A DNA stretch of 64,000 bases from Congeria kusceri. Lineage: Eukaryota > Mollusca > Bivalvia > Myida > Dreissenidae. The notes beneath the pieces were generated by a model. That model had not been told where the DNA came from, searched no databases, and saw nothing but the letters and a program-made list of their open reading frames with translations. The number at the start of each line of letters is the position of its first letter. Position 1 is the first letter of the stretch. The stretch is from NCBI GenBank assembly GCA_027627225.1, contig CM051034.1, positions 17,158,980-17,222,979 on the forward strand, given 5' to 3'. Of the stretch, positions 28,601-32,640 are shown piece after piece. Position numbers and translations under genes: made by a program.

Positions 28601-30795
28601 GACAAACACATAGAAATAAGGGTGAAATTACTACCTGGGATAGGAAACCACTTCGACATAACCGAAACTTCGTGTAAAAAGCTTGAGACAACTGTATATA
28701 TTTTATATAAAATAAGAAAGAAGAAATTCAGGAATTAGTTTTTTTCTTCGACTTTTTCAGAACTTTGGCTAAAGAAAGTTCGAGATAACGAGGTTCAGTT
28801 GTACTTTGAATAACATGAGTTATTTACCTAGTTTTGTTTCAGTTTCCGGTTCGAGATGTTTGATGACATTGAGGAGGTACAGGATCTTCGTGTAGAGCTG
28901 GACACGATCATCCAGGCGTACATGAAATCACTCAACACGGGTCATCATGGTGACCAGCGCGAGCTAGAGACCGAACAGAACCCGCTCAGTGCCTACAAGT
29001 ATAACCCAAAGAAGTCTAAGAAGCCCAAAGAATTAGATTGGCAGAATGGTCAGACCAATGGTCGAAAAAGAAACGTGCCAAATATTGATAGTTCATACAC
29101 TAAGGAGTATTTGTTTTCCGATCCGAGCAGTATGTACCAGTCGCTTCGTAAGATTAAAGATGGTCTTGTGTCAGATTCTGAAACTGTTAATGGAGTTGAT
29201 ATAATACCTACATCTGCACAAACTGTTGAGCAAAACAAAGTAATTTATAGCTCTTATCAAAGGTCAAAGTTGAAAGAAGGTTCAGTTGTTAGTGTTGATA
29301 GACTTTTAGATGATATTACGTTAGAACAGGATATCAGTTTAAAACCATCAAAACCTACCAAGAAAGATATTGCCAGTGATATTAATTTAAGAGATGTAAA
29401 AAACACAATTGTGGATACAGCAGTCACAATAGTTTCTGGTGGCTCTGACCCTGTACATTTTAGTGTGCCAAAGGAAAAGACTGCTGTAGCAAGTGTGAAG
29501 GTTGACAATCCTAGGACAAAGGGTGTTAACATCCAACTGCATTATTTCACTGAAAATACTCAGCCACAAAAAACAAGCAGCGATGTCCAGGATCAGTCTA
29601 TGAAGCCAGTAGTATCCAGTAAAGAACCTCGAGGTGTCTTTGACCTGTTGTGGAAACAGGAGGCAGGCGGAATGAAAGAGAGTCAGGATGATGGCATCAT
29701 TGTGGTCACGTCTTCATCGAGAGAGGCAACTATTGAGCCATTGAGACTGACCACAGATAAGAGTTCAGCGCAAACTCCTGTAACTACAAACATGGGGTAA
29801 AATTTCTTGAATGTTGATGATGTTGAGAATAATGATAATGAAGGAGGTGATGATGATGATGATGATGATGATGATGACAAGGGTGATGATTACGACGATG
29901 GTGATGATAATGAGGAGGAGGATGACGACAATGATGATGATGATTGTGATAATGATGGTGTTGGTGTGATGATGATGATGATGATGATGATGATAATGAA
30001 CTATAAACAGTGTGTCATTCTTAATTAATATAGGACACTGACACACTTTGTGAAAAGTAACTATTTTATTGTTTGTTACATGCTTTTTCAGTCTTTTTTT
30101 ATTTGAGAGTCCAAACAAAAGAGAAATCAATGTTTTCTTTCACAGTGTCGCACTGTTTTGCCTCATTTTCCAGAGAAGCTAAGCTAGAACAGTTGCCTGA
30201 AGAAACAAGTGTCACAATACCCGAAGAAGACGTCACAGATTTTACTGAGGCTATCAGGGAAAGTCCAGCCAAAGAAATTCCTCATGTCATAAACTTCTGG
30301 GCGGAACGACCGAAAGCTCCGGTGGCAAAAACACTAGAAAATTCATTGATAGATATTGATATTGCTTGCACAGATACAGGCCAACATAAAGAAATGGCAT
30401 TTGAAGATATGGACTTTGCAGATAACTCAGTTGTGAATTCTGGTGATTTGGCTGAAGAGTATAATGATCAGGCTGGTAACATTGATACGGACTTAGACGA
30501 AGAAATTGCAAAAAGTCTGGAAGTTCAACAAAAAAGAATGTTTCCAAAACGGATTAAAAAAGTTGAGGTTCCTCTGAAAAGTATTGAGAACATTGACATA
30601 GTGAAAGACTTTGAGACTGCTTTAAAGAAACAAGAACAGGAGAATGCCTCCAAAGTGAAGAGAGATGTGGAGACAGAGGTGGTGCATGGGAAACTGACGT
30701 CACGGCTCCTGAAAGAGAGGATTCTCTCAGAAAGGATACTGAAACAGCTGGAAATTGAGTGGGAGGAGAGACGAAAGAGGGGGCAGCATAGTTGA
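1411..30795 (+). CDS. SUPV3L1: SUPV3L1/SUV3 mitochondrial ATP-dependent RNA helicase, 16 exons
   Basis: Joined exons: 1411-1687, 3923-4000, 5010-5117, 6321-6435, 7688-7856, 10419-10530, 10982-11151, 14593-14644, 17906-18034, 19265-19358, 23925-24144, 24384-24464, 25969-26145, 27590-27738, 28843-29796, 30174-30795. All junctions are GT-AG, phases match throughout, and the sum is 3507 nt (1168 aa plus stop). Visible motifs: Walker A GPTNSGKT at about 209-216, DEIQ at 293-296, [11 protein letters not shown] at 425-435, QIAGRAGRY at 468-476, and the YLWLSFRFEMF segment near 640. SUV3 is a Ski2-like DExH 3'-5' helicase that works with PNPase in mitochondrial RNA decay; that role comes from the family. 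The start is fixed by an in-frame TAA at 1387-1389. The protein is much longer than the human one because exons 15-16 encode a large Ser/Asp/Glu/Lys-rich, probably disordered insert before a conserved C-terminal helix. Confidence 0.95.
1688..2848. other. SUPV3L1 intron 1, first part
   Basis: AT-rich intron sequence. I see no coding sequence or recognisable element. CTTAC(T)TACCCATTTGTGACAAAT near 1751 and CTTACCCATTTTTGAGAAAT near 1881 form a loose direct repeat. Confidence 0.4.
2849..3708 (+). mobile_element. 860-bp transposon with CAGTGTTCTG ends, possible transposase first exon
   Basis: Inverted ends CAGTGTTCTGACCAGG / CCTTGCCAGAACACTG, flanked on both sides by TGAAAC (2843-2848, 3709-3714). 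An ATG at 3147 opens a short frame ([20 protein letters not shown]) of the kind seen at transposase N-termini, but there is no transposase domain, so it is non-autonomous or a remnant. Confidence 0.72.
3923..4000 (+). CDS. SUPV3L1: SUPV3L1 exon 2: N-terminal helical region
   Basis: 78 bases with acceptor TTTCAG and donor GTAAGC. It encodes about residues 93-118 (begins [10 protein letters not shown]) and corresponds to the region before the conserved Q/F-S-F stretch of SUV3. Phase 1 on both sides. Confidence 0.85.
4317..4980. mobile_element. TAGGGATGT-ended element with nested MITE
   Basis: Inverted ends TAGGGATGTCAAC / GTTTACATCCCTA, with AATATTCGAAT-type motifs inside, and the foldback MITE copy 1 nested at 4688-4907. 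Confidence 0.7.
4688..4907. mobile_element. Foldback MITE, copy 1 (GGATTAGCCTGTGC family)
   Basis: Near-palindromic element: outer inverted repeats GTCGTGGGAAAACCGGGCTT / reverse, inner inverted repeats GATTAGCCTGTGC / GCACAGGCTAATC on both arms, and a central TATTTTCTGTTTCAAG. Nested in a TAGGGATGT-ended element. One of ten copies in the window. Confidence 0.9.
5010..5117 (+). CDS. SUPV3L1: SUPV3L1 exon 3: N-terminal domain
   Basis: 108 bases with acceptor ATTCAG and donor GTAATC. It encodes [11 protein letters not shown] and [12 protein letters not shown] (about residues 119-154), resembling the human FISFRNY and VLNDI segments in order and spacing. Phase 1 on both sides. Confidence 0.85.
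5368..6330 (+). repeat. Degenerate tandem copies of the exon 4 acceptor in intron 3
   Basis: About 20 imperfect repeats of roughly 30-45 bp built on GTTTCCAGGCCATGTATGAA, running up to and including the genuine acceptor and first exon bases (TTTCCAGGCCATGTAACAG). Copies are much more diverged than in the 88-bp array. A repeat element (5845-6131) has inserted in the middle. Confidence 0.88.
5845..6131 (+). mobile_element. Element starting ATGCCCCCGGCATCTTGATG, short copy
   Basis: Starts ATGCCCCCGGCATCTTGATG, ends GGGGCATGTGTGTTTATCTA. Internal CCGTTTCATCTAGCACCAAC appears once. Interrupts the exon 4 acceptor repeats. Confidence 0.8.
6321..6435 (+). CDS. SUPV3L1: SUPV3L1 exon 4: [12 protein letters not shown] segment
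   Basis: 115 bases with acceptor TTTCCAG and donor GTGAGA. It encodes [19 protein letters not shown] and DLRQISDL (about residues 155-192), a signature stretch of SUV3 just before the helicase core. The acceptor region is the source of the degenerate repeats that fill the preceding 950 bases. Confidence 0.9.
6436..7435. other. SUPV3L1 intron 4, first part
   Basis: AT-rich. Several short ORFs have no recognised product and no repeat family was identified. Confidence 0.35.
7436..7625. mobile_element. TTGTTTATTGGCCGATAAA element, copy 1
   Basis: Contains TTGTTTATTGGCCGATAAA near its left end and GTTTAACAACGATAATTTTG near its right end, also seen near 25540 and 32460-32620. Ends about 60 bases before the exon 5 acceptor. 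Borders approximate. Confidence 0.55.
7688..7856 (+). CDS. SUPV3L1: SUPV3L1 exon 5: Walker A (motif I)
   Basis: 169 bases with acceptor TTTCAG and donor GTACGG. It encodes [20 protein letters not shown] and [19 protein letters not shown] (about residues 193-249). GPTNSGKT is the nucleotide-binding P-loop, with the catalytic Lys near 215; [11 protein letters not shown] is motif Ia. The donor leaves phase 0. Confidence 0.95.
7894..8142. mobile_element. MITE with GGGCCCGTATTCACCA ends, copy 1
   Basis: Inverted ends GGGCCCGTATTCACCAC / GGTTGGTGAATGCAGGCCC, with TTCTTAGACTTAAG and AGTCTAAGAATGG inside. It begins 38 bases after the exon 5 donor. Confidence 0.85.
8134..8289 (+). repeat. 37-bp minisatellite, four units
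   Basis: GGCCCAGAAGTATGGTTTCA then GTATGGCCAAGAG repeated four times with hardly any change. The first unit grows out of the right end of the MITE at 7894-8142. Confidence 0.93.
8641..8887. mobile_element. Foldback MITE, copy 2 (GGATTAGCCTGTGC family)
   Basis: Full-length copy in SUPV3L1 intron 5, with both arms and the central GGATTTATGTTTAGAAGAGA spacer. Confidence 0.9.
8890..9195. other. Intron 5 sequence without recognised content
   Basis: AT-rich. I see no repeat or exon here. Confidence 0.35.
9196..9521 (+). mobile_element. MITE with AAGGC(G/A)TAAAAAAAATATGTTTG ends, copy 1
   Basis: Inverted ends AAGGCATAAAAAAAATATAT / GCGCCTTA; internal ACCCTAGAACATGG and GATAAATAAGTGATTTGTT are shared with the other two copies. 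Confidence 0.82.
9522..10418. other. Intron 5, last part, with a short 21-bp repeat
   Basis: AT-rich. At about 10232-10304 there are four copies of a 21-bp unit like AGTCTAGTTTATTAGAGTAG. Nothing else recognised. Confidence 0.5.
10419..10530 (+). CDS. SUPV3L1: SUPV3L1 exon 6: [10 protein letters not shown] motif
   Basis: 112 bases with acceptor TTGGCAG and donor GTAGGT. It encodes [19 protein letters not shown] and [14 protein letters not shown] (about residues 250-286), matching the SUV3 segments [11 protein letters not shown] and SCTVEM. Confidence 0.93.
10869..10933. mobile_element. MITE remnant (GTATTCACCA family)
   Basis: Right arm only: TTTCAAGAATATTCTTTATT then TCTAAGAAGGGTGGGTGAAT, matching the right end of the 7894-8142 element. 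Confidence 0.7.
10982..11151 (+). CDS. SUPV3L1: SUPV3L1 exon 7: DEIQ box (motif II)
   Basis: 170 bases with acceptor TTGCAG and donor GTAAGT. It encodes [35 protein letters not shown] and [14 protein letters not shown] (about residues 287-343). DEIQ is the Walker B variant of SUV3 helicases. A foldback-element remnant (10869-10933) lies about 50 bases upstream of the acceptor. Confidence 0.95.
11256..11882. mobile_element. 627-bp MITE with AGGCCGTGTCACACTGTGGC ends
   Basis: Inverted ends AGGCCGTGTCACACTGTGGC / GCCACAGTGTGACAGGGCCT flanked by TTA/TTA-like bases. The interior has many ACTCG motifs and no coding capacity. Lies in SUPV3L1 intron 7. Confidence 0.88.
12033..12578 (+). mobile_element. 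Non-autonomous element, CCGAAGGGGGGAGCG type
   Basis: Begins ATGCTGCCCGAAGGGGGGAG and ends GAGCATCCATCAATCTCACT then GATATTCTTGTTCT. The same end is seen at the first bases of the window (1-85). Confidence 0.65.
12608..14449 (+). mobile_element. 1.8-kb element with two internal tandem-repeat blocks (GCTCAACTGAGCACAACGTG type)
   Basis: Starts AGCTCAACTGAGCACAACGT, ends GGCCATAGTGGCCGTCTTGT. Block one: about four ~180-bp repeats (TCTGAAACTGCAAGGCC ... ACACCCCGGGGGTCACATGG). Block two: about six ~150-bp repeats (TTTTAATGAAACTTAATACA ... GGTCAAGGTCACTGTTACT). No coding capacity. Confidence 0.85.
14593..14644 (+). CDS. SUPV3L1: SUPV3L1 exon 8: short linker exon
   Basis: 52 bases with acceptor TTTGTAG and donor GTATGG. 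It encodes [17 protein letters not shown] (about residues 344-360), matching the SUV3 Y-x-R-L-T-P region that links the two RecA-like domains. Phase fits both neighbours. Confidence 0.88.
14683..14931. mobile_element. Foldback MITE, copy 3 (GGATTAGCCTGTGC family)
   Basis: Near full-length copy starting 38 bases after the exon 8 donor. One inner arm is shortened. Confidence 0.9.
15173..15973 (+). mobile_element. Element starting ATGCCCCCGGCATCTTGATG, long copy 1
   Basis: Same ends as the short copy, with about five internal ~160-bp tandem repeats (GTTTCGTCTAGCACCAACAC ... CTTTGACCTTGACC). No coding capacity. Confidence 0.88.
16101..17480. mobile_element. 1.4-kb element with TACTGTGGAATCACT ends
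   Basis: Inverted ends TACTGTGGAATCACTAATTT / AATTTAAGTGATTCCACAGTA (first and last 20 bases). Subterminal CGCGAATTTATGATC and GCGAGTGCGCGAAATTTG. I see no transposase frame. Confidence 0.83.
17906..18034 (+). CDS. SUPV3L1: SUPV3L1 exon 9: second RecA-like domain, motifs III/IV
   Basis: 129 bases with acceptor ATTTCAG and donor GTTAGT. It encodes [19 protein letters not shown] and [12 protein letters not shown] (about residues 361-403), the start of the second helicase domain. Confidence 0.94.
18165..18470 (+). mobile_element. tRNA-derived SINE, copy 1
   Basis: tRNA-like head with A box (CTAACTCAGTTGGTAGAGCG) and decayed B box, a body with CATTCTCCCCCTACCT, and a (CAAA)n tail. A likely target duplication AAATTCATTC lies at both sides (18152 and 18478). 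It lacks a closed tRNA cloverleaf, so it is not a tRNA gene. Confidence 0.88.
18942..19237 (+). mobile_element. tRNA-derived SINE, copy 2
   Basis: Same family with intact A box (CTAGCTCAGTTGGTAGAGCG) and B box (GGTTCGATTCC). The A-rich tail ends about 28 bases before the SUPV3L1 exon 10 acceptor. Confidence 0.92.
19265..19358 (+). CDS. SUPV3L1: SUPV3L1 exon 10: motif V
   Basis: 94 bases with acceptor TTTGCAG and donor GTAAGG. It encodes [20 protein letters not shown] followed by IGMGLNL (about residues 404-435). A SINE tail ends about 28 bases upstream of the AG. Confidence 0.94.
19377..19945 (+). mobile_element. Element with internal ~150-bp repeats ending GCACTGTCGTGCGACAGCTC
   Basis: Three internal repeats (TTCATATCTCTATATGTACT, AACTTCACACATGTCTCGG, GGTCACTGAATAAGGCCCAT) and the 3' end GCACTGTCGTGCGACAGCTC then TTGTT. 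Begins about 18 bases after the exon 10 donor. Confidence 0.75.
19993..20222. mobile_element. MITE with TAGGGATGGGACCGAATA ends, copy 1
   Basis: Inverted ends TAGGGATGGGACCGAATA / TATTCGATCCCATCCCTA around AT-rich sequence with repeated TATTCGAATATTCG. Confidence 0.85.
20371..21300. mobile_element. 930-bp element with TAGGGATGGGACCGAATA ends, copy 2
   Basis: Same ends as the previous element (TAGGGATGGGACCGAATA / TATTCGGTCCCATCCCTA). The extra interior may be a fuller ancestor; I find no transposase frame in it. Confidence 0.85.
21651..21785. mobile_element. Foldback MITE, copy 4, central deletion
   Basis: About 135 bp: both outer inverted repeats and one GATTAGCCTGTGC arm pair are kept; the central spacer is gone. 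Confidence 0.88.
21827..22794. mobile_element. MITE with GTATTCACCAACC ends, split by a nested element
   Basis: Left arm GGACCCGTATTCACCAACCT and right arm GGTTGGTGAATACGGGCCC are 970 bases apart because another element (about 21958-22665) has inserted. Confidence 0.85.
21958..22665 (+). mobile_element. Nested element with internal ~150-bp tandem repeats (GCCGCCGGACTGGG type)
   Basis: Starts TGCCGCCGGACTGGGCGACA, ends near CGACTCGCGGAGTTCTGGTT. Three internal repeats of GGAGCATAACTCTAAGACTA ... CAAGAACCGTTACTCTGCA. No coding capacity. Confidence 0.78.
22892..23321 (+). mobile_element. 430-bp MITE with TATTATGTGAAGTTGGAAT ends, copy 1
   Basis: Terminal inverted repeats TATTATGTGAAGTTGGAATT / AATTCTAACTTCACATAATA, extending to the ACATAGAAT motif. 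An internal repeat includes AATACAGTTTATAAATACAG. Confidence 0.9.
23322..23560. mobile_element. Foldback MITE, copy 5 (GGATTAGCCTGTGC family)
   Basis: Full-length copy that abuts a different MITE (22892-23321) without a gap. Confidence 0.9.
23595..23650 (+). pseudogene. Partial duplicate of the exon 11 acceptor and exon start
   Basis: GTCTAATCCAGTGCCATCAA and the following ~25 bases nearly match the genuine acceptor and exon 11 start at 23914-23960. The copy keeps an AG acceptor and the bases coding [10 protein letters not shown], then diverges at CCATCCCTGGGCCC, where a small MITE begins. It has no donor and is probably non-functional. Confidence 0.85.
23651..23912. mobile_element. Small MITE with GGGCCCATATTTATAAAGAT ends
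   Basis: Inverted ends GGGCCCATATTTATAAAGAT / ATTCTTTATAAATACCTGCC. Sits exactly between the duplicated exon 11 start and the genuine acceptor. Confidence 0.78.
23925..24144 (+). CDS. SUPV3L1: SUPV3L1 exon 11: motif VI
   Basis: 220 bases with acceptor AATGCAG and donor GTATGT. It encodes [35 protein letters not shown] and [16 protein letters not shown] (about residues 435-508). QIAGRAGRY carries the arginine finger. The first ~40 bases are duplicated at about 23602-23643, and a small MITE ends 12 bases before the AG. Confidence 0.95.
24384..24464 (+). CDS. SUPV3L1: SUPV3L1 exon 12
   Basis: 81 bases with acceptor TTTCAG and donor GTAAGT. It encodes [19 protein letters not shown] and NASLSNLL (residues 509-535), matching the SUV3 E-x-F-A-Y-H-L-P segment. 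Confidence 0.92.
24485..24905 (-). mobile_element. GTAGGCAATTGCAAACAAA element, copy 1
   Basis: Matches the reverse complement of 50655-51195 over several stretches (AGACTGTAAATGCTGACAAAC, GTTTGATAAAACATAATTAG, GGTAGGCAATTGCAAACAAA). Directly follows exon 12. Confidence 0.7.
24906..25477. other. Intron 12 sequence without recognised content
   Basis: AT-rich. No exon or repeat recognised. Confidence 0.35.
25478..25700. mobile_element. TTGTTTATTGGCCGATAAA element, copy 2
   Basis: Inverted motifs TTATCGGCCAATAAACAATG and TGCCGATAAACAACGATAAT face each other around CACCCATCAGAATGGC. Confidence 0.6.
25969..26145 (+). CDS. SUPV3L1: SUPV3L1 exon 13
   Basis: 177 bases with acceptor CTTACAG and donor GTAGGT. 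It encodes [39 protein letters not shown] and [20 protein letters not shown] (residues 536-594), collinear with the human IPLSLRVRYVFCTAPI region. Confidence 0.93.
26201..26927 (+). mobile_element. Element starting ATGCCCGCGGCATCTTGATG, long copy 2
   Basis: Third copy, in SUPV3L1 intron 13 about 55 bases after the exon 13 donor, with the same internal tandem repeats. Confidence 0.88.
27118..27575 (+). mobile_element. Element starting TTATGCCCCCTATGGAAGAT, copy 1
   Basis: Starts TATGCCCCCTATGGAAGATG with GGAGGGGTATATTGGTTTG. Internal ~150-bp repeats (TCCAACAGTTTTCATCTTAT, CTTCACCAAACTTAATGAAA, GCCAAATCGCCCCAGGAACT). It is cut off in mid-repeat and the SUPV3L1 exon 14 acceptor follows at once. 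Confidence 0.82.
27590..27738 (+). CDS. SUPV3L1: SUPV3L1 exon 14: end of helicase fold
   Basis: 149 bases with acceptor ACACAG and donor GTAGGT. It encodes [20 protein letters not shown] and [16 protein letters not shown] (residues 595-643), matching human LTFAWLRRYI and LEAVHDVLDLYLWLS. The exon's last ~25 bases and the donor are the unit of the tandem array that follows. Reading past the donor hits TAG at 27740-27742. Confidence 0.92.
27700..28202 (+). repeat. 33/39-bp tandem array copying the exon 14 donor site (about 13 units)
   Basis: The exon 14 end (ATTGACATTTACCTCTGGCT then TAG) plus intron start GTAGGTATTC is repeated through the intron's first 460 bases. Most copies keep TTAG|GTAGGT; the copy at 27850 has GTAAGT, a better consensus than the genuine donor. 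Later copies decay to TTAGTTAGG. The array gives long open frames on both strands, which I treat as artefacts of period divisible by three. Confidence 0.95.
28203..28276. repeat. Perfect-arm hairpin element
   Basis: Two nested inverted repeats: GTGGCTTGTGT / ACACAAGCCAC outside, and GTATCACACTCGAGA / CTCTCGTGTGATAC inside. About 74 bp, a foldback MITE or a structured RNA region in intron 14. Confidence 0.8.
28310..28806 (-). mobile_element. Transposon remnant with TCGAGATAACGAGGTTCAGT end
   Basis: Right end GTTCGAGATAACGAGGTTCA then GTTGTAC is the reverse of the sequence at 31427 (ACAGCTGAACTTCATTATCT). Internal ACAAACTTGGACCATGGCTA and GCCACGGGCGTTGACA are shared with 31530-31575. Confidence 0.65.
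28843..29796 (+). CDS. SUPV3L1: SUPV3L1 exon 15: long low-complexity extension
   Basis: 954 bases with acceptor TTTCAG and donor GGGTAAAA. It starts with the conserved [20 protein letters not shown], then about 290 residues rich in Ser, Asp, Lys, Thr and Val with no recognisable fold. The donor GT overlaps an in-frame stop (ATG GGG TAA), so unspliced RNA would end here at about residue 962. The donor assignment rests on phase match with exon 16 and a conserved C-terminus there. Confidence 0.85.
29807..29998 (+). repeat. GAT/ATG triplet microsatellite in intron 15
   Basis: Imperfect (GAT)n tract with pure runs at about 29850-29878 and 29967-29993. Open in several frames only because of its period. 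Confidence 0.93.
30174..30795 (+). CDS. SUPV3L1: SUPV3L1 exon 16: acidic tail and conserved C-terminal helix
   Basis: 622 bases with acceptor TTTCCAG, ending in TGA at 30793-30795. It opens with acidic low-complexity sequence and ends with [20 protein letters not shown] followed by IEWEERRKR, which parallels human LASRLVQQGLLTPDMLKQLE. The match at the very end shows that the extra residues in exons 15-16 are an internal expansion, not a fused tail. Confidence 0.88.
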
Positions 30796-31105
30796 TACTT
30801 ATCAGTTGTCTGGTTATGCAAATAGACTACATATGTGGTACACTATGTAGATTTCTGCCAGTGATGTGATAATATATGTGGTAATTAAAATACATCAGCT
30901 TGATATTTCATTGTTTGGTTAATTATTTCAATCAAGGGCATGAAATACGCAGATGTCTTATTTAAGCACCTTGTTGTAATGTATGCCTGTGTTGAATTGT
31001 CTTGAATTGTTGAAGAATGTTGAGTTCAAGTGTATGTAACAAATTAATTCCATTGTACGACACTATACATGTTTTCAGTGATACTTTTGTGTTTTACCAA
31101 TATTT

Positions 31106-31299
31106 TTCATTCTTTGTTAAGATCTTTACTTCTCCGTAATAAACTATCTGGATAGTTTTCGCCTGTTCATACATCTTAAAATAAAATTAATGTGATTACT
31201 TAATATGTTTCATTCTTTGTTAAGATATCTGCTTCTCCGTAATAAACTTTCTGGATAGTTTTCGACTGTTCATACCTCTTAAAATAAAATTAATGTGAT
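31106..31299 (+). terminator. SUPV3L1 3' end: duplicated poly(A) signal region
   Basis: About 90 bases carrying AATAAA at 31138-31143 and again at 31180-31185 are followed by a near-identical copy from about 31207 to 31299. Either copy could direct cleavage and polyadenylation of the SUPV3L1 transcript, giving a 3' UTR of roughly 400-500 bases. Confidence 0.6.
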
Positions 31300-31426
31300 T
31301 TACACAGAGTTATCTACTTCCATTTAATCTCATACCCACATGTCCAGGTTTATCAGACAGTAGGAGGTTACTTGGCACTGACCACGATCGTGCCACACCT
31401 AGGTGTTATAGTTACGTTGCTATGGT

Positions 31427-31790
31427 AATACAGCTGAACTTCATTATCTCGAAGTCGCGGGAATTCGATATGACTTGGACATATACGAAGTTCGACTTAT
31501 CAGTAAAGAAGTGGTAAGAACTTGCTATGTTTACCAAACTTGGACCGTGGTCGCATACGTCTTGTCACGGGCGTTAATGGAAAAAAACAACTGTGTTAAT
31601 GAATATTTGTCGTTAACAATGACGTATGTGAGTAACTATCTTGGCGACGCGCCATTGTCATCAACTCCAGCATCCGACGAAATAATGTCCATAGCGCAGC
31701 TTTGTAGTTTGACAGATTCATCCCCCATTTACTTTCAAAAAATGCCCGAACAGAAATACTTTTAACACTAAATTCGTTGCGAGATTTATT
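31427..31790 (+). mobile_element. Transposon remnant with CTGAACTTCATTATCTCGAA end
   Basis: Same family as 28310-28806. It has a 96-codon open frame (31475-31765) without recognisable domain. Right border not found. Confidence 0.55.
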
Positions 31791-31794
31791 TATT

Positions 31795-31915
31795 AGACTA
31801 CCTGGGTATGGTGGTCGAGCACCAACCAAACTCGCTTGCGAAGGGACCTGAAACTGAACCCCAGTCTCCGCGGTGAGAAGCGACTGAGCTGCAACCACTG
31901 CGCCAACTCAGAAAA
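31795..31915 (-). mobile_element. Second tRNA-like SINE head (minus strand)
   Basis: Read on the minus strand: GAGTTGGCGCAGTGGTTGCA, then CTCACCGCGGAGACTGGGGT and TCAG, resembling the A and B boxes of a Leu-type tRNA with variable arm. Different family from the three SINEs above. Its extent is uncertain. Confidence 0.6.
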
Positions 31916-32324
31916 CATCGAAATTCACGCACACACGCATGCACACACAGTCCTAGCGCTATGTCAATACAACAGCCGCGGGGTTCCGCGTCTGGGCAAC
32001 GAAAAATCGTTATCGATTATGCAAAGTGGTGTCGCCTGTGTCTAGATATTAAGCTGTCTGCTAAATTATTCATATCACATTTCTAGTCATTTAATATGTA
32101 TGCACACTAATGTGTTCCAAATCAAGAAAAAAAATGAATACAATAATGTATAAACGAAATAGACCTAGGTCTAAATACATGTAATAATTTGCCTAGATAA
32201 ATTGTTAATGAATAGATCTAGTTACATTCCTGACGATTTTTTTTTAATAGAAAATATTTTTTTAAATGTTGAAAATGTAATCGTCTGTATGGAATTCTAA
32301 CATGATACCCGCCAATCTTCCTAT

Positions 32325-32640
32325 AGACAAAGAAGGAAATTATCGTTGTTAAACTTCCCGTAAACAACGCAAAAAGAAGTCCCGATTCTTAGCGGATCAT
32401 GGTAAAAAGAAGTTCCAATTACAAAAATATATGTCAAATATGTTAGAATCGAAATAATTTTCGCAATATCGCTGTTAATCGGCCAATAAACAACTCTTTG
32501 TCGTTCCGATGCGTGGCTATTAAACAACTCGGGCTAACGCCCTCGTGGTTTAATTCCTACCCATCAGAACTCCAAATCGTTGTTTATTGGCCGTTAAACA
32601 GCGAAAAATCGAAAATTATTTCTTAAATAAGTCACTCATT
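32325..32640. mobile_element. TTGTTTATTGGCCGATAAA element, copy 3
   Basis: ATCGGCCAATAAACAACTC and CGTTGTTTATTGGCCGTTAA form inverted arms around CCTACCCATCAGAACTCC. Longer than copy 2; may be a compound. Confidence 0.6.

Noticed and set aside
29807..30028. 73-codon Asp-rich ORF and its minus-strand Ile/His-rich counterpart
   Set aside because: Translation of a GAT microsatellite inside SUPV3L1 intron 15.
31475..31765. 96-codon ORF as a possible small gene
   Set aside because: It overlaps a transposon remnant shared with 28310-28806 and shows no conserved domain.
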